NCBI RefSeq assembly: GCF_040183065.1
Contig: NC_091120.1
Span: 71,698,708 to 71,762,707 of the forward strand
Source of the DNA: Periplaneta americana
Taxonomy: Eukaryota; Arthropoda; Insecta; Blattodea; Blattidae
Direction: 5' to 3'
DNA length: 64,000 nucleotides
Part shown: positions 35,400-47,259 of the stretch, one piece after another
Layout of the letters: each line of letters opens with the position of its first letter
Position numbering within the stretch: position 1 is the first letter of the stretch
Translations under genes and position numbers: made by a program
Notes under the pieces: generated by a model
What the model saw: only the letters and a program-made list of their open reading frames with translations
What the model was told of the DNA's origin: nothing
The model's database searches: none

Positions 35400-36990
35400 T
35401 TATCATAGTAAAAATAATGTAATGTAATAAAAATATGTAACGTTTATTTTTAAAAAGGGAAAAGCATAAATTGACAATAAAATAAATGTAGTTGCCTTAG
35501 TCATCAGCAGGCTTCGAGATTTTGGACCCGATACAATAAGTTTACTGTGCATGCACTATAGGTTGTTGACTCGCTGCAGGTAGATAGAGATGTGTTGAGG
35601 TAACAACGTTGCTATTTAGAGTAGAGTACGGTAGTATGGGGAAACACCCACTTAATGTACATTCTGAAAGTAAATATACATTACACAATGATAATGTCAA
35701 AAGATGTGAAAAGCATTTATTCTCCTGTCTTTTATAAGTATTTCTGTTTAATTATACACAGTGTTAATGGTAGAAATAAGCATGTAGCAATTTTAATTTT
35801 TTCATTTATCCTATTGGTCGTCTTTAGGAAGTGCAGTTACAGCACCGAAATGCAATGTACTACAAGATACATTCTCAGTGTCTCAAACGTAAATCTTTTT
35901 CGGTTATCTGCCAAAGTTTGTAATGTAGAAAGCTGCGCTCTACATCGCATGCCGTGATAGGAGCAAAACGAAAAAACCTAACATCATTGCAGTCTCTAGG
36001 AGATAGTCCTTTATTCTCGGGTGACTATGTCCACTAATTTGCTGTTTATGTTACACAATGTTCCATATCCGTTATTTTTACATAAAATTGATTTCCACTT
36101 CTGTTTTACATGTTCAGTAACCGGTGTACTTGATGTCTCATTAATTCTCTGCATCATTTTCTAAATTAATATGAGGGCTTCCGGCATCTCTTGCTCTGAC
36201 TTTTCTAACCGTGTAATAGTTTCAGACACAGTTTGTATGAAAAGCAAATTATTCGTCAGAACCTTCATATCCAGAGCGTTTTCCTTTGCGTGTTTGTTGG
36301 CATCCATTCTACAGTATCCCACCTACTGTACGCTTTACCACTATACTCAGTACGCCGTTATGCGGATTTCCCACTGAACTGCTCTATCGGGTCCGAAGTC
36401 TCGAAGACTGGTCATCAGTAACATTTCGATCATATTATTGATAATTGCTATAAGCTCTTCACACAAAAAATTAAGCGGCATCAGATTCAAATAGGGACAC
36501 GCGGCACTTGAAATTGTAACGCATCCTCTAAAATTAATCTCCAGACATTACAACATAAAATGCGATAACTCTGTTGTTTCGGGCTGTTTGGTTCAAAAAA
36601 CCAGTATGTAATCGTAATATATGCAGAATTATTCAAGAAATAAATCCTTCGCTCAGCAAGTTCCCCGATAAAAAACAGTAAAGTACAGTACACAAATGGC
36701 AGCGACTTAAAATGTGTACGTACAGTAAATCGTAAAAATACTTTCGCAGCATGTAATCGTTTGTAGTAAAGGCCAGCTGACACTCACCGACTCTCAACAT
36801 GGCGGGCATAGCTATCAACACTGGATCGTTAGACGGCCAGCTAAGCTTCAATTTTCCATACTTCGGATCAGGGTTCAACTTCCGACAAATTCGTTACACT
36901 GCAATACTCTGTTGAGTTTATTGTACCTGTCAGTTCGAACTAGCTAGACACAACAGGTCAGACGAAGTATACGATCTCTTAGTTCTTGAG
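35400..36990. other. Unassigned, with dispersed repeat copy 2
   Basis: 35516-35562 repeats the GAGATTTTGGACCCGATA unit of 10008. The rest holds short unrecognised frames. Confidence 0.35.
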
Positions 36991-37029
36991 CAATTACGAA
37001 ACCTGGTGATGGAACCTGTAAGTAGTTGA

Positions 37030-37960
37030 AAAACGCCGGAACAGTTTTTCCCTCGAAATTATTCAAATCAACTTTACAGGGACTTCTACCTGAAAAGCTT
37101 AATTTGCATAATACAGGTCACTGTTCGTTAACAGAAAACCACAATTTAAGTCACACAGAGTGAGTGTGCACTCAATGTTGGTTGCTTGACGGTTGTCAGC
37201 CCACTTTGAGGTCTGTGGATATAGGGGGAAAAATTGGATCGGTGTCTGGTAGAGTTCCCGGGTAGCTCAGTTGGTAGAGCATTGGTACGTTTAACCAAAG
37301 GTCCTGGGTTCAACTCGGCACGGGAACAATTTTTCCCTCGAAATTATTCAAATCTACTTCACAGGGACTTATACCTGAAAAGCTTAATTTGCATAATACA
37401 GGTCACTGTTCGTTAACAGAAAACCACAATTTAAGTCACACAAAGTGAGCGTGCACTCAATGTTGGTTGCTTGACGGTTGTCAGCCCACTTTGAGGTCTG
37501 TGGATACAGAGGGGAAAAATTTGATCGATATCTGATAGAGTTCCCGGGTAGCTCAGTTAGTAGAGCGTTGGTACGTTTAACCAAAGGTCCCGGGTTCAAC
37601 CCGGCACGGGAACAATTTTTCCCTCGAAATTATCCAAATCAACTTTACAGGGAGCTATACCTGAAAAGCTTAATTTGCATAATACAGGTCACTGTTCGTT
37701 AACAGAAAATCACAATTTAAGTCACACAGAGTTAGTGTGCACTTAATGTTGGTTACTTGACGGTTGTCAGCCCACTTTGAGGTCTGTGGATATAGAGGGA
37801 AACATTTTTATCGGAGTCTGGTAGATTTCCCAGGGTAGTTCAGTTGGTAGAGCATTGGTACGTTTAACCAAAGGTCCCGGGTTCGATACCTGGCCCCGGA
37901 ATAATTTTTCCCTCGAAATTATTCAAATCAATTTTACAGGGAGTTATACCTGAAATGCTT
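37030..37960 (+). repeat. Tandem array of a ~286-bp tRNA-like SINE unit
   Basis: The phrase CCTCGAAATTAT starts at 37051, 37336, 37622 and 37911 (periods 285, 286, 289). Each unit has a body with CTTAATTTGCATAATACAGG and GTGTGCACTCAATGTTGGTT and a tRNA-like head GGTAGCTCAGTTGGTAGAGC with TTGGT-ACGTTTA-ACCAA and GGGTTCAA or GGGTTCGA. Three heads (37260, 37552, 37835). The first two lost two bases in the T arm; the third keeps GGGTTCGATACC. None is a plausible functional tRNA. Confidence 0.9.
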
Positions 37961-38060
37961 GATTTGCAAGACACGGTTGATGCTCCCAAATTATTCTTTA
38001 CAATAAGAAAGCTACACAAAAAATAATATATATACATTTTTAATGAAAATACAAAAAGGA

Positions 38061-38327
38061 CCGTCCACACCTGTGGAGTAACGGTCAGCGCGTCTGCCCG
38101 CGAAACCAGGTGGCCCGGGTTCGAATCCCGGTCGGGTCAAGTTACCTGATTGAGGTTTTTTCCGGGGTTTTCCCTCAACCCATTACGACCAAATGCTGGG
38201 TAACTTTCGGTGCTGGACCCCGGACTCATTTCACCGGCATTATCACCTTCATATCATTCAGACGCTAAATAACCTAGATGTTGATACAGCGTCGTAAAAT
38301 AACCCAATAAAATAAAAAATAAAAAAG
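38061..38327 (+). mobile_element. SINE (GGACTCATTTCACCGG family), full length
   Basis: A box TGTGGAGTAACGGTCAGCGC, B box GGGTTCGAATCCCGG, body as in 25578 and 45765, A-rich 3' tail. Best reference copy of this family here. Confidence 0.9.
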
Positions 38328-38677
38328 ACTTTTGCATACATACGTGTCAGTGTCTTTCAAAATATGATAAAAAGAATCTTCAAGCTTCGCATGCTATAAG
38401 TTAAGTAGGCCTAATTTGCTTTTCAAAAGATTTTGGTACCTAGGAACAACGGAAATGGAAAACAATGATTTCGCTTCCCGCTTAGTTTTCTCAGATGAAA
38501 CAACACTTCACAGAAACAGAAAAGTGAATCGCCATAACGTATCTGGAGCATAGAAAAACAAAAAAGAAAAATAGAGCACGAACGAGAATCACCAAGGATT
38601 CGAGTTTTCTGCCCCGTTTTTCAGCAAAAAGTGTACGGGCTTTTCTTCTTTGTAGACACAGGGCTTCCTTACTTTGA

Positions 38678-39066
38678 CATGTTACAAAATTGGTTATTTC
38701 TACATCTTGACGATTCTGACGACGTCATTTCCCACCAAGAATGCGCTCCACCTCCTTCTCATCAAGATATCCATTAATTCCCTAATTAAGTTCTCCCACA
38801 TATCCGGATCGGAAGCGTCGCTATTCATGATCTTGCTCTACAGCCTTGATCTCTGGAATAAGACATGCCATTTCCTTGTGTGGGGTTATGTGAAGGACAC
38901 CGTCTACGTGTCACCACTACCCGCAGATCTCCAATAACTGAACAACAGAACCGTAGTAGCTATTAACGGAATGATAGAAACACAATTAATCAAATGTGGG
39001 ACGAATTTGTCTATTGTATTTTTGTGTGTAATTTGACCAGAGGTGCAAACATGGAAGTTTTGTGAG
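38678..39066 (+). pseudogene. DUF4817-type transposase, DDE half
   Basis: Plus frames: MLQNWLFLHLDDSDDV, HQECAPPPSH (position of the catalytic QDGAPPH), then FLVWGYVKDTVYVSPLPADL, and in another frame MWDEFVY then TRGANMEVL and a stop. These are the central-to-C-terminal blocks of DUF4817/mariner-like transposases in correct order. At least three shifts or stops. No TIR found. Confidence 0.8.
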
Positions 39067-39320
39067 ATGAAATTTGGCGAGTTTTTTTTTTTTTTTTTTC
39101 CAATTAGTACATACCGCATACTTCTACCTGCTATATATGCTAATGTCCTTATTATTAACATTTGAAATGAGTATGCTCTTCTTTTATAGTCCTGAATATG
39201 TAATGAGAGCAACTGTCAAACACCTCAAAGTTAGAAGGTCACTATAGAATAAACAGAATTGAGCACCTCGCCGTTCTCTATTGAATATTGTGCAATAAAA
39301 TGACTTTTATGTAATCATCA

Positions 39321-39571
39321 CGTAGACACTTATTATTGGATAAAAATTCGTTCCGGCACCGGGAAACGAACCCAGGACCCTCAGCTTGGCGCGCTGAGTG
39401 CTCTTACCATCTGAGTTATGCTGGGACGATGCAAAGGAGGAGAGTTCGGCTGGCGCTGTGGATCGAGTAGCTCAGATGGTAAGAGCACTCAGCGCGCCAA
39501 GCTGAGGGTCCTGGATTCGATTCCAGGTGACGGAACGAATTTTTCTCCATTAATAAGTGTCACTGTAGACG
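39321..39571. mobile_element. Inverted tRNA-like SINE pair
   Basis: 39321-39426 (minus) and 39466-39571 (plus) are inverted copies around a 39-base spacer. Both hold GTAGCTCAGATGGTAAGAGC-like heads with stem CTCAGC / GCTGAG, and end ACGAATTTTT...AATAAGTGTC. Only the plus arm has a good B box (GGATTCGATTCC). Confidence 0.85.
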
Positions 39572-39739
39572 TTTTTTCTTTGTTACTTTACTACAAGAAT
39601 GCACATTTTATCTTCTATTTATATTAACTTATAACAACTATAAGTGGGAATAATTGTTTTATATTACAGTATTTATTTACTTCCTTTCCACTTTCATATT
39701 TCCTTTGCTATATTCATGTAGGTCTAGGTCTAATAGGGC

Positions 39740-40266
39740 GGCTCAAAAAGTGAGGCAGAAAACTTATATGTTATTTTCATTCTGTATGATTATGAATCAA
39801 AATAAAACTTACTTCGTTCTTATTTTTCAATTTAATCTCCAAGTCTCTTTAAACACTATCGTTCTTATCTATCAGTCAATTTATGTTCTAATTTTCCACT
39901 TTGTCACATGAAAGTAATTTTCGTGAAAGATATTCCTTCACATTCCAAAACAGGTGGAAATCAGAGAATTCAGGGTCGGGACTGTAAGGGGGTGAACCAG
40001 AACCTCTCTAGTCATTCTCTGAATCTATCGCATCAGCAAGTGGTGCTGTACTGCTATACAAAAGATTGACATCCAGGAACGTATTGCAATACTTTTCGAT
40101 TAATACTTCCCGTATTTGTGCAAAGTTTCAATGTAACAGCATTTTTTGTTTTTTTTTTTTTAATATGATCAACCAATGAGAGTCCATTTTTATTCCAAAA
40201 TATTGATGTCATCTCTTTATAGAGTGTGTGTGTGGTTTTGGTGAAATCCAGGAGTATTCCCCTCAT
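39740..40266 (-). pseudogene. mariner transposase fragment, minus
   Basis: From 40266 leftwards: MRGILLDF, EMTSIFWNKNGLSLVD, then after stops VLVHPPYSPDPEFSDFHLF near 40010-39955. FWN..G..LVD and HPPYSPD...SD.HLF are the middle and last catalytic blocks of mariner. A possible 3' end, GGCGGCTCAAAAAGTGAGGC, lies near 39740. Confidence 0.75.
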
Positions 40267-40269
40267 AAC

Positions 40270-40445
40270 CTATACCTTGCACCGTCCGATTTTCACTTGT
40301 ATGTAAAGCTGAAGATGCAGCAGCAGAATTAGTTGAAGTGGAAAGCGAGACCATAAGGACGCAAATGTTTAAACAGAGAATATTTTGAAATCAGTGTCAC
40401 ATTGGGATAAATGTTTAAACAAGGATGGGAATTATAATAAAAAAT
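40270..40445 (+). pseudogene. mariner transposase C-terminus, plus
   Basis: LAPSDFHLYVKLKM at about 40274-40316, a stop, then VSHWDKCLNKDGNY ending in TGA at 40444-40446. These are the last blocks of a mariner transposase, opposite in strand to the neighbouring fragment. Confidence 0.75.
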
Positions 40446-40609
40446 GAGTAACAAGAAATCTTATTTTTGTACATAATAAATTATAAGAAGTAAGAATAGC
40501 ATTTTCATTTGTTTAATTTTTAAGTTCATATTACTTTTGTATTACTTTTGTAACAGCCTCGTCACAATCCAGGCTTATCTTGAAGTTGGGCGGAGGTAGA
40601 GTGCTTCAG

Positions 40610-40820
40610 TAAAGCCTTGGTTTTTCTGAACGGACGCATGTGACGTGCGACGCCTCGCACAAATCCGGACTACACGAGAGATAGTGAGTGGTTTCTATAC
40701 TGCGAAATGCGAGGTCTGCCCACCTCGCAGCCATAGAAACCACTCACTATCTCTCGTGTAGTCCGGATTTGTGCGAGGCGTCGCACGTCACATGCGTCGG
40801 TTCAGAAAAAACAAAGCTTC
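40610..40820. mobile_element. Foldback MITE, ~89-bp arms
   Basis: Left arm 40610-40698 begins AAAGCCTTGGTTTTTCTGAA; right arm 40732-40820 is its inverse with few mismatches. CTTCAG may be the TSD. Half copies at 17005 and 21605. Confidence 0.9.
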
Positions 40821-40935
40821 AGCCCTACTTCAAGACAAGCGTGAAATGTAACTTCCGCCATCGGTTGAATAGCAATTATTCTTCTCCCTCTGTCTTCCGG
40901 CACTGTTTACGTCAGACATTATGGAACGCAGTAAT

Positions 40936-40986
40936 CACCACCACCACCACCACCACCACCACCACCACCACCACCACCACCACCAC
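40936..40986 (+). repeat. (CAC)17 microsatellite
   Basis: 51 uninterrupted bases. Confidence 0.98.
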
Positions 40987-41757
40987 TAATACATAATGTA
41001 TAATTTTGCTGTGTTGTCCACTCCGATTTCTTAGAATAATATTGTTCTCCTGATGGAATATTTTATACTCTTAAAATATGTTTGGTTTCGGTCAGATTTG
41101 AGCCAGCAGACTTAGGATACAGTGGAAAGCAGGTAACCACACCCCCATCGATGACCTCGAGGAAAGTCTCAATTGACCGTAACAACACAGCACTCTCAAA
41201 ATGTCACAAACCATACAGTCTTAAACACACTGCTTCCGTTTATTACAACGTTCTGGACGAAGCTTCTGACGACCATAATGTTGTACACTCTTTATCTTTT
41301 CTTTCCTCTTTTACGTGACAGCGGAAACTAGTCCCAGAACTCGGTCGACCCGATAGCTTTCTCCTGCTATCGCTTGTGACGTCACTTACGTGCCATCAAG
41401 ACAAACTCGTTTGTTTAAGAATTCTTTAGACTAGACTCTTCTAGAGGAAGATGACATGATGTTGTGTACTGTTTTTCCTTTCCGAGAGACAAATGAGTAA
41501 GGAAACACATGCTTTCAAAGCCACAACACCCACATGGGTCATGGTCGTTTAACTCAAGGACGTCTTGGACCATTGTGATCCTTATGGACCGTGAAGGTGC
41601 ACTCATTGGCATAACTATACGTCACGTTACGACATTTTGTTTTCTCGTTATAGCAAGCATAAAGGACCGCTTGTTTGCACATGGCCATTCGCCAAGACTC
41701 CGGTTGTCGGTTTCAATTTCAGGACATTTCGTGTTTTTTTTTCTTATTATTATACGA

Positions 41758-41979
41758 AAATTTATGGTTTATTTAACGACGCTTACAACTGCAGAGATTA
41801 TATCAGTGTCGCCGGGGTGCCGGAATTTTGCCCCGCAGGAATTCTTTTACATGCCAGTAATACTGACATAGCCTGTCGCATTCAAAGACACTTAAATGCC
41901 ATCGACCTGGGCCGGGATCGAACCTGCAACCTCGAGCATAGAAGGGCAGCGCTGTACCAACTACGCTACAGAGGCCGAC
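41758..41979 (-). mobile_element. tRNA-derived SINE with 11-bp TSD
   Basis: TTATTATACGA at 41747-41757 and 41980-41990. Minus: GGCCTCTGTAGCGTAGTTGG (A box), GCAGGTTCGATCCCGGCC (B box), 3' end GTAAGCGTCGTTAAATAAAC. Confidence 0.92.
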
Positions 41980-42605
41980 TTATTATACGATAATACTAAA
42001 AGTTCTCATTATTCTTCTTTCTTTATCTTCACAGTTATTGAATCTATCTTTACAAAGGCCTGCCTACATGTCTCCTTTCTGTTAACTTATAATTTAAAAC
42101 TAACTCTGTTATTCCTGCATCTTTCGCTCTCTGAACATTCTGAATCCAGTCACTGCGATATTTTTTCTATTTTATTAATTGTAGAATATAAATTAAGTAA
42201 TTTCTTACCTGATCGCTTTTAGTACATCCTTTCATTCTATGTAGGCTATAAAACTCATTTCCACAGTTTGGATTCTGTTACAGTCACTATTTAACATCAC
42301 CCTATATCATATATATTATAGAGTATAGACTATTAATACTGGTATAGCCATGTTGTTATAAAATTTTAACCTGGTACCTAAGTTTTTTGTTTTGGAATTT
42401 TAGGCTTTGAGAAAGACTTTCGATAATAGCGCTCTAGAAGATTTTACTGTAATAAAAAGGAATTTCAGGTTTTGAGTTATATAGAGTCATTACTATACAT
42501 TAATTCAGATTCTTCGATTGGGAGAATTTCCAAAAATTATTCCTTAGATGTAATGAAACTGACTTTTCAGATTTTGAGTTAATTATTAGGCTAGTACATT
42601 ATGCA

Positions 42606-43196
42606 ACGAGCCTATAATGATAGTAATTAAGACGCGAGGATGTTTATGAAACGAGCGCAAGCGAGTTTCATAATTTTCATACGAGCGTCTTAATTATCGT
42701 TATAGGCAAGTTTCATACGACTTTTTATGCTCGACCATATTTCTAACTTGAAATTATTCATAAGTATTCATGTTGTTCTTATGTGACTGGAGAGCGAGCT
42801 GACCTTGTGCAATCTCGTAAATTGTGAGATGTGCGCAGACGCGAAAGTATTGATTTTTTCCGAGCAACGAATATCGACGACCTTGATCTAGAGAGATAAA
42901 CGTTAAACTTGATATAACCTTGAAATTGAATTCGACATTGAAAAACGAGATGACAAATTGAATTTATTTGAATATTATTTACAATTAACGCTAATTATTA
43001 TAGTAACAGAACATAACCTTCTGCGACAGTACTGTATTTCCAGCCTGCTTGACGTTTTGCTAGTTGTCTTTCGATTGCATATCCGAGAATAATCGAAAAC
43101 CTGAACTTTAATGAATAGGCGTAATTTAATGACATGCACTAAAGGACTGCTACCAGGTGTATAATAACTACATTTCGGCATGGTCGAGCATAAAAA
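42606..43196. repeat. Nested palindromes and a 17-bp distant inverted repeat
   Basis: Outer stem 42606-42636 with 42682-42710 (GCCTATAATGATAGTAATTA versus TAATTATCGTTATAGGC). Inner hairpin 42644-42673 (TTATGAAAC ... GTTTCATAA). Separately, TTTTTATGCTCGACCAT (42722-42738) is exactly inverted at 43180-43196. Confidence 0.75.
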
Positions 43197-43199
43197 TAT

Positions 43200-44135
43200 T
43201 ACAAATCTTGCTTGCATATCGAATTAGATTACACAAATTAAAATTGTATTTATTAGCATCTACCGAGAATGAAGCCAGATCGAATTACGTTTAAAATAAA
43301 CAATTTTAAACCGAAAAAAAAGCAAAAGTTAACATATTTAGAAAAGGCTGAGAAAATCATATGTGAAACTGGAACATGTCTGTGGAATAAATTTTTGTGT
43401 TTTACGAGCGATTATAATAATGACTATCACGATTTCGCGTTTTCTCGATGAATGGGTTATTAAGAATATTTTGAGTTTTGCAACCATACGTTAAGAATTA
43501 ATTTCTTCAACGTTTCGAAACTATTTTACAGCTTCCAGGTCTATCTTCATGGTCGAACCGTTTCATATCTCAGATGTTCCTTATTCTTACCAAGCCGAAA
43601 CATTTGATCTCAAGCGATATGAACCTGAGGATGGAATCTATAATAAGTTTCGACACGTGAAATAAATTAAATCTCAATATACGGTTACAAAATTCGGAAT
43701 TTTCTACACAATGCAATGAATTACTTATCGTCACATGTTACAACCACGCCCTGCATTTTAACCAAAATAGCGATTAGGAGATGGTCAGGCTTCCCTAGTT
43801 GCAATGCAAGACTTCAGAACAATGCCTCTTAACAGCTTCCACCGCCTTGTTGCCAAGTCATCACTCTCCTTAATTTCATTTTAATAACAGGAAATTGTTT
43901 AATTGCCGTATTCTTTGTGTTTCAGTTGACCCACCTCTTCGGATTTGGGTCACTGTTCAAACTTGACGTTGTAAGTCTTGCGAGACTATAAAAAATATTG
44001 CCGGTGTTTGTCAGAAGGGAAAACAGAGTGTTTTCTTGGACAGTGAAGGAAGACAAAAACATCTAAAGTAATCGCGTTGTAGAGTCTTCGCGCTTTCACG
44101 TAATATTTATAGAGTTGTGACGATTTTCTCGTTGT
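43200..44135. other. Unassigned stretch with a weak promoter-like site
   Basis: TATAAAAA at 43987 precedes TCAGAAG at 44011 by about 24 bases. No ORF follows. Confidence 0.3.
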
Positions 44136-44140
44136 AATAG

Positions 44141-44329
44141 CACAGTTTAGTATATACAGTCACGAAGCTTGAGTTATTGAGGTTGCTAGGAACAATAGAC
44201 TGTGCAGGTACTATTTCGCATTGTCTGTAATGAGGCGATAGTAGCGATCCTAGTGGTTAACAACTATCTATGGATGCATACACGTATTTATTACATATTG
44301 AGCTTCGTGACTATATATACTAGGCTGTG
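44141..44329. mobile_element. Small MITE
   Basis: CACAGTTTAGTATATACAGT / inverse CCTAGTATATATAGTCACGA ends, both continuing CACGAAGCT. 189 bases, no coding. Confidence 0.75.
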
Positions 44330-45750
44330 GTAATAGTCACAATTCTGAATTTTTATAATGGAGGCTGTATAGGCTTTTTTTTCATTTGTTGTAAAAAATA
44401 TAGTGTAGTCTACGATTCCCTAAATTATTATTTTTCAGTTTTCAATCAATTATATTCTTTTTTTATTCCTCTTCATTCTGTACTTTGCTTATCTACTTTT
44501 TCTTAATTTCATTATTCTTGTACACATATCTCAGCTTTTCACTAATTGCTTTCTTTTCTTTTTTCTTATTTCCTTCCTTTCTCTTTTTCTTTCTTTATCT
44601 CTTGGATCTGTCCAGTAACCAACTCCAACCACACTCCAGTCTATTAAACCCGCCCTCAATTTATTGTTTGTTTGTTTCGTCCGTGAAAGACTTTTCAGGG
44701 TTTCATAAAAAGTCTTACAGAGATATCTTCAATCTCACTCCAGATGCTGTGTCGGAGATACATGTTCGCAAAGCAGGGAACATATTGGCCGATCATTTTT
44801 CCTGGACGAATAGTTCTTTCACGTATTAAAAGTTCACGTCCGCAGACTGCAGTGCAAGAAGCGACGAAGGTACTAAAATATGTCTTGTGAACGCTGCGGG
44901 TTTATGTTCAATTACAGCCTAAGGCACTTTAGTTCGTCCTCTGAAAATATGATCACAGGCATTAGATGGTAGTCAGAGAAGTTCTGGCCTCAAATTAGGG
45001 GAATCCCATCATGTGAAATTAAAAAAACCTCAAACAAAGATGATAAGCCAGGAAAATTTTTGCAATATTAAGTATACACTCTACTTATAAATGTTTGCAC
45101 ACAGGTAAATATTGTAAAATATTTCCGAAAATCATTACAAATTTTGAGACACAAAATATAGATTATTTGAAAATATAAACGTGCATTCTACTAATATTTG
45201 CATAACGTTCCTTAATTCCATAGCATTTATTTACTTTTATACCAAAACATCGGTAAGATATGCCGAAAGTAAATAAGCCTCGGCATTTGCATTTATTTGT
45301 TGTAGAGTTCGGACCTCTAGGGACAATTTTAGAGAGAGGAGAATACTTTTCTTACACCAGTAAGTCGAAGTTTCCTTAGTTTTATATTTTTTGTTCCGTA
45401 ATCTTAAGAATTTATATTGGATATTACGTTGCGAAATAGACTAAAATAATGATGCATCGGTAGGTATCATATTTTAAATTCGCCCCTACCACATCATGTG
45501 TTTTAGATAAGTTTTTCGCAGTATAAACACTACCTAACTGAATATCGTGAAAGGTACACCTCTCAATTCCTGATAAAATACATTGTTATTCATTGCAATA
45601 AGTACAACCATGAAGGAGGAGAAATAAATGGAAAGTAGATAATAGGCTATACATTTTATATATGTGGTTAACTGTATAAATTCATTGAAAATATGTGTAT
45701 TATAATGCTGTAACACACTGAATTATATAGCCTATATTGTAAATAAACGT
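44330..45750. other. Unassigned stretch
   Basis: A 114-codon frame at 44485-44829 begins with low-complexity Phe/Leu/Ser and has no domain I recognise. Nothing else supported. Confidence 0.3.
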
Positions 45751-45764
45751 AGTAATTTAATGTG

Positions 45765-45988
45765 GTCTGGCCGCGAAACCAGGTGGCCCGGGTTCGATTC
45801 CCGGTCTGGACAAGTTACCTGGTTCAGGTTTTTTTCGGGACTTTCCCTCAACCCAATACGAGCAAATGCTGGGTAACTATCGGTGCTGGACTCCGGACTC
45901 ATTTCACCGGCATTATCACCTTCATCCCATTCAGACGCTAAATAACCTAAGATGTTGATAAAGCGTCGTAAAATAACTTACTAAAAAA
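45765..45988 (+). mobile_element. SINE (GGACTCATTTCACCGG family), 8-bp TSD, 5' truncated
   Basis: TTAATGTG at 45757-45764 and 45989-45996. Starts within the tRNA-like head at GTCTGGCCGCGAAACC; B box GGGTTCGATTCCCGG. Because the TSD abuts the truncation, it was truncated when it inserted. Confidence 0.9.
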
Positions 45989-46214
45989 TTAATGTGAAAT
46001 CTAAGCAATAGGTGATTTAATATTTTAAAGTGCATTCACGGAACACTAGAAATATGTAGCTCAAACGACTGTATCGCCAAGTTTAGTTGCGGTTCTCGCT
46101 GTATGAGGACAGTACACTGCACTGCCTTACGTGCTGCTCATGGTCATATCTATAGTCGATGTTGCAGTTAACCTTGCGGTTTTACAAACCCCAAATGCAC
46201 TCTCTAGTTATAGG

Positions 46215-46507
46215 TTGCGTTACAAAGTAATGAAAGGCGAAAATCAATTCAAAACTTCACCGATTCAAAAAATAAATTAATCACAATTTGACAAATAACT
46301 TTACCTACACTTTTATCGCTGTAGCCTCAGTCACCTAACTTATCTGTGTTGGCCGCCATTTTTCGCTCATAGTTCGATTCACCACCATGTGCGTGATCGT
46401 TTTTAAGATTTAGTTAATGTCACCTTTTAAATCTTCAGCAATATCGAAAGAGTATGGCCTGATGATAATTCCATTGGTATTTCGCATTTCATTATTTTGT
46501 AACGCAA
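46215..46507. mobile_element. MITE, ~28-bp TIR
   Basis: TTGCGTTACAAAGTAATGAA and inverse TTGCGTTACAAAATAATGAA, followed by GCGAAA. TSD unclear. Confidence 0.7.
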
Positions 46508-46620
46508 TATACAACTTATTTGATCGTGAATTTTGGCTCTGCCTGTAGAGCATATTTAGTATAACTTCGAACTAAATCAGTGTATACTATGAATTATGCG
46601 TTATGTTCTCATTGATTATA

Positions 46621-47256
46621 TAGGGTTGTTTCCGAAATCTGATAACGAATTTGAATGACGTCATGTGAGTCATGATTCACAACGACAGCTGAATTGCGGC
46701 GAGAGGTGACAGACTAGTAGTGAGTGATTTCATAATCAAGTGCACGGTGTATCACAGTAGCAATGCCCAAGAAAATCGAGCCTTTTTGGGAGGGATACAT
46801 AACAATCCTTTCCGATGCCAAGTACAGTTACGTGAAAATCGTAGGAATCTGCAGAAAACGTGGATTTGTTATTTCCAAGAAAGGCATCTTGTGTGTACCT
46901 AATAAGACTGGCAAAGCTCGGATGGGATTAATTCCAGAGTGGAAAAAGCAAGCAAATCCATCCCCTATCACAAGTGGCCGCACCCCATGAGATGATACAA
47001 ATTAATTCCATTCGAGCTTTACCAATCTTATTAACTAAACCTCGTTTATTGCAGGCTTCTTTTATTTTCACTTAAGAATACTTGCCATCATCGGAAAGGC
47101 TCGATTTTCTTGGGAATTTCTACTGTGAGTCGCCGTGTACTCTGGCTATGAGATCACTCACTACTGGTCTGTCCCCTCGCGCCACAGTTTAGCTGTCGTG
47201 TGACTCCTGACACGCATGTCATTAAAATTCGTTATCAGAGATAGGAAACAACTCTG
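46621..47256 (+). mobile_element. Foldback DNA transposon, copy 2
   Basis: TA at 46619-46620 and 47257-47258. Ends TAGGGTTGTTTCC and, inverted, CAGAGTTGTTTCC. The left arm holds the open ORF; the right arm is degraded and shares AATTAATTTGTATCATCTC-type changes with the left arm of copy 1. Confidence 0.88.
46763..46990 (+). pseudogene. Transposase N-terminal fragment in foldback copy 2
   Basis: 75 codons from MPKKIEPFWEGYITILSDA to TSGRTP. Same basic, helix-turn-helix-like protein as 3650-3892 with about 80% matching residues by eye. Ends at the arm junction; no DDE domain. Confidence 0.65.
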
Positions 47257-47259
47257 TAG

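Noticed and set aside
39466..39541. Functional tRNA gene
   Set aside because: The acceptor stem does not pair, and an inverted copy of the same unit lies next to it.
41340..41380. Regulatory hairpin (GATAGC...GCTATC)
   Set aside because: A six-base stem is expected by chance.
44485..44829. Host gene
   Set aside because: The first half is low-complexity and the rest shows no domain or splice signals.
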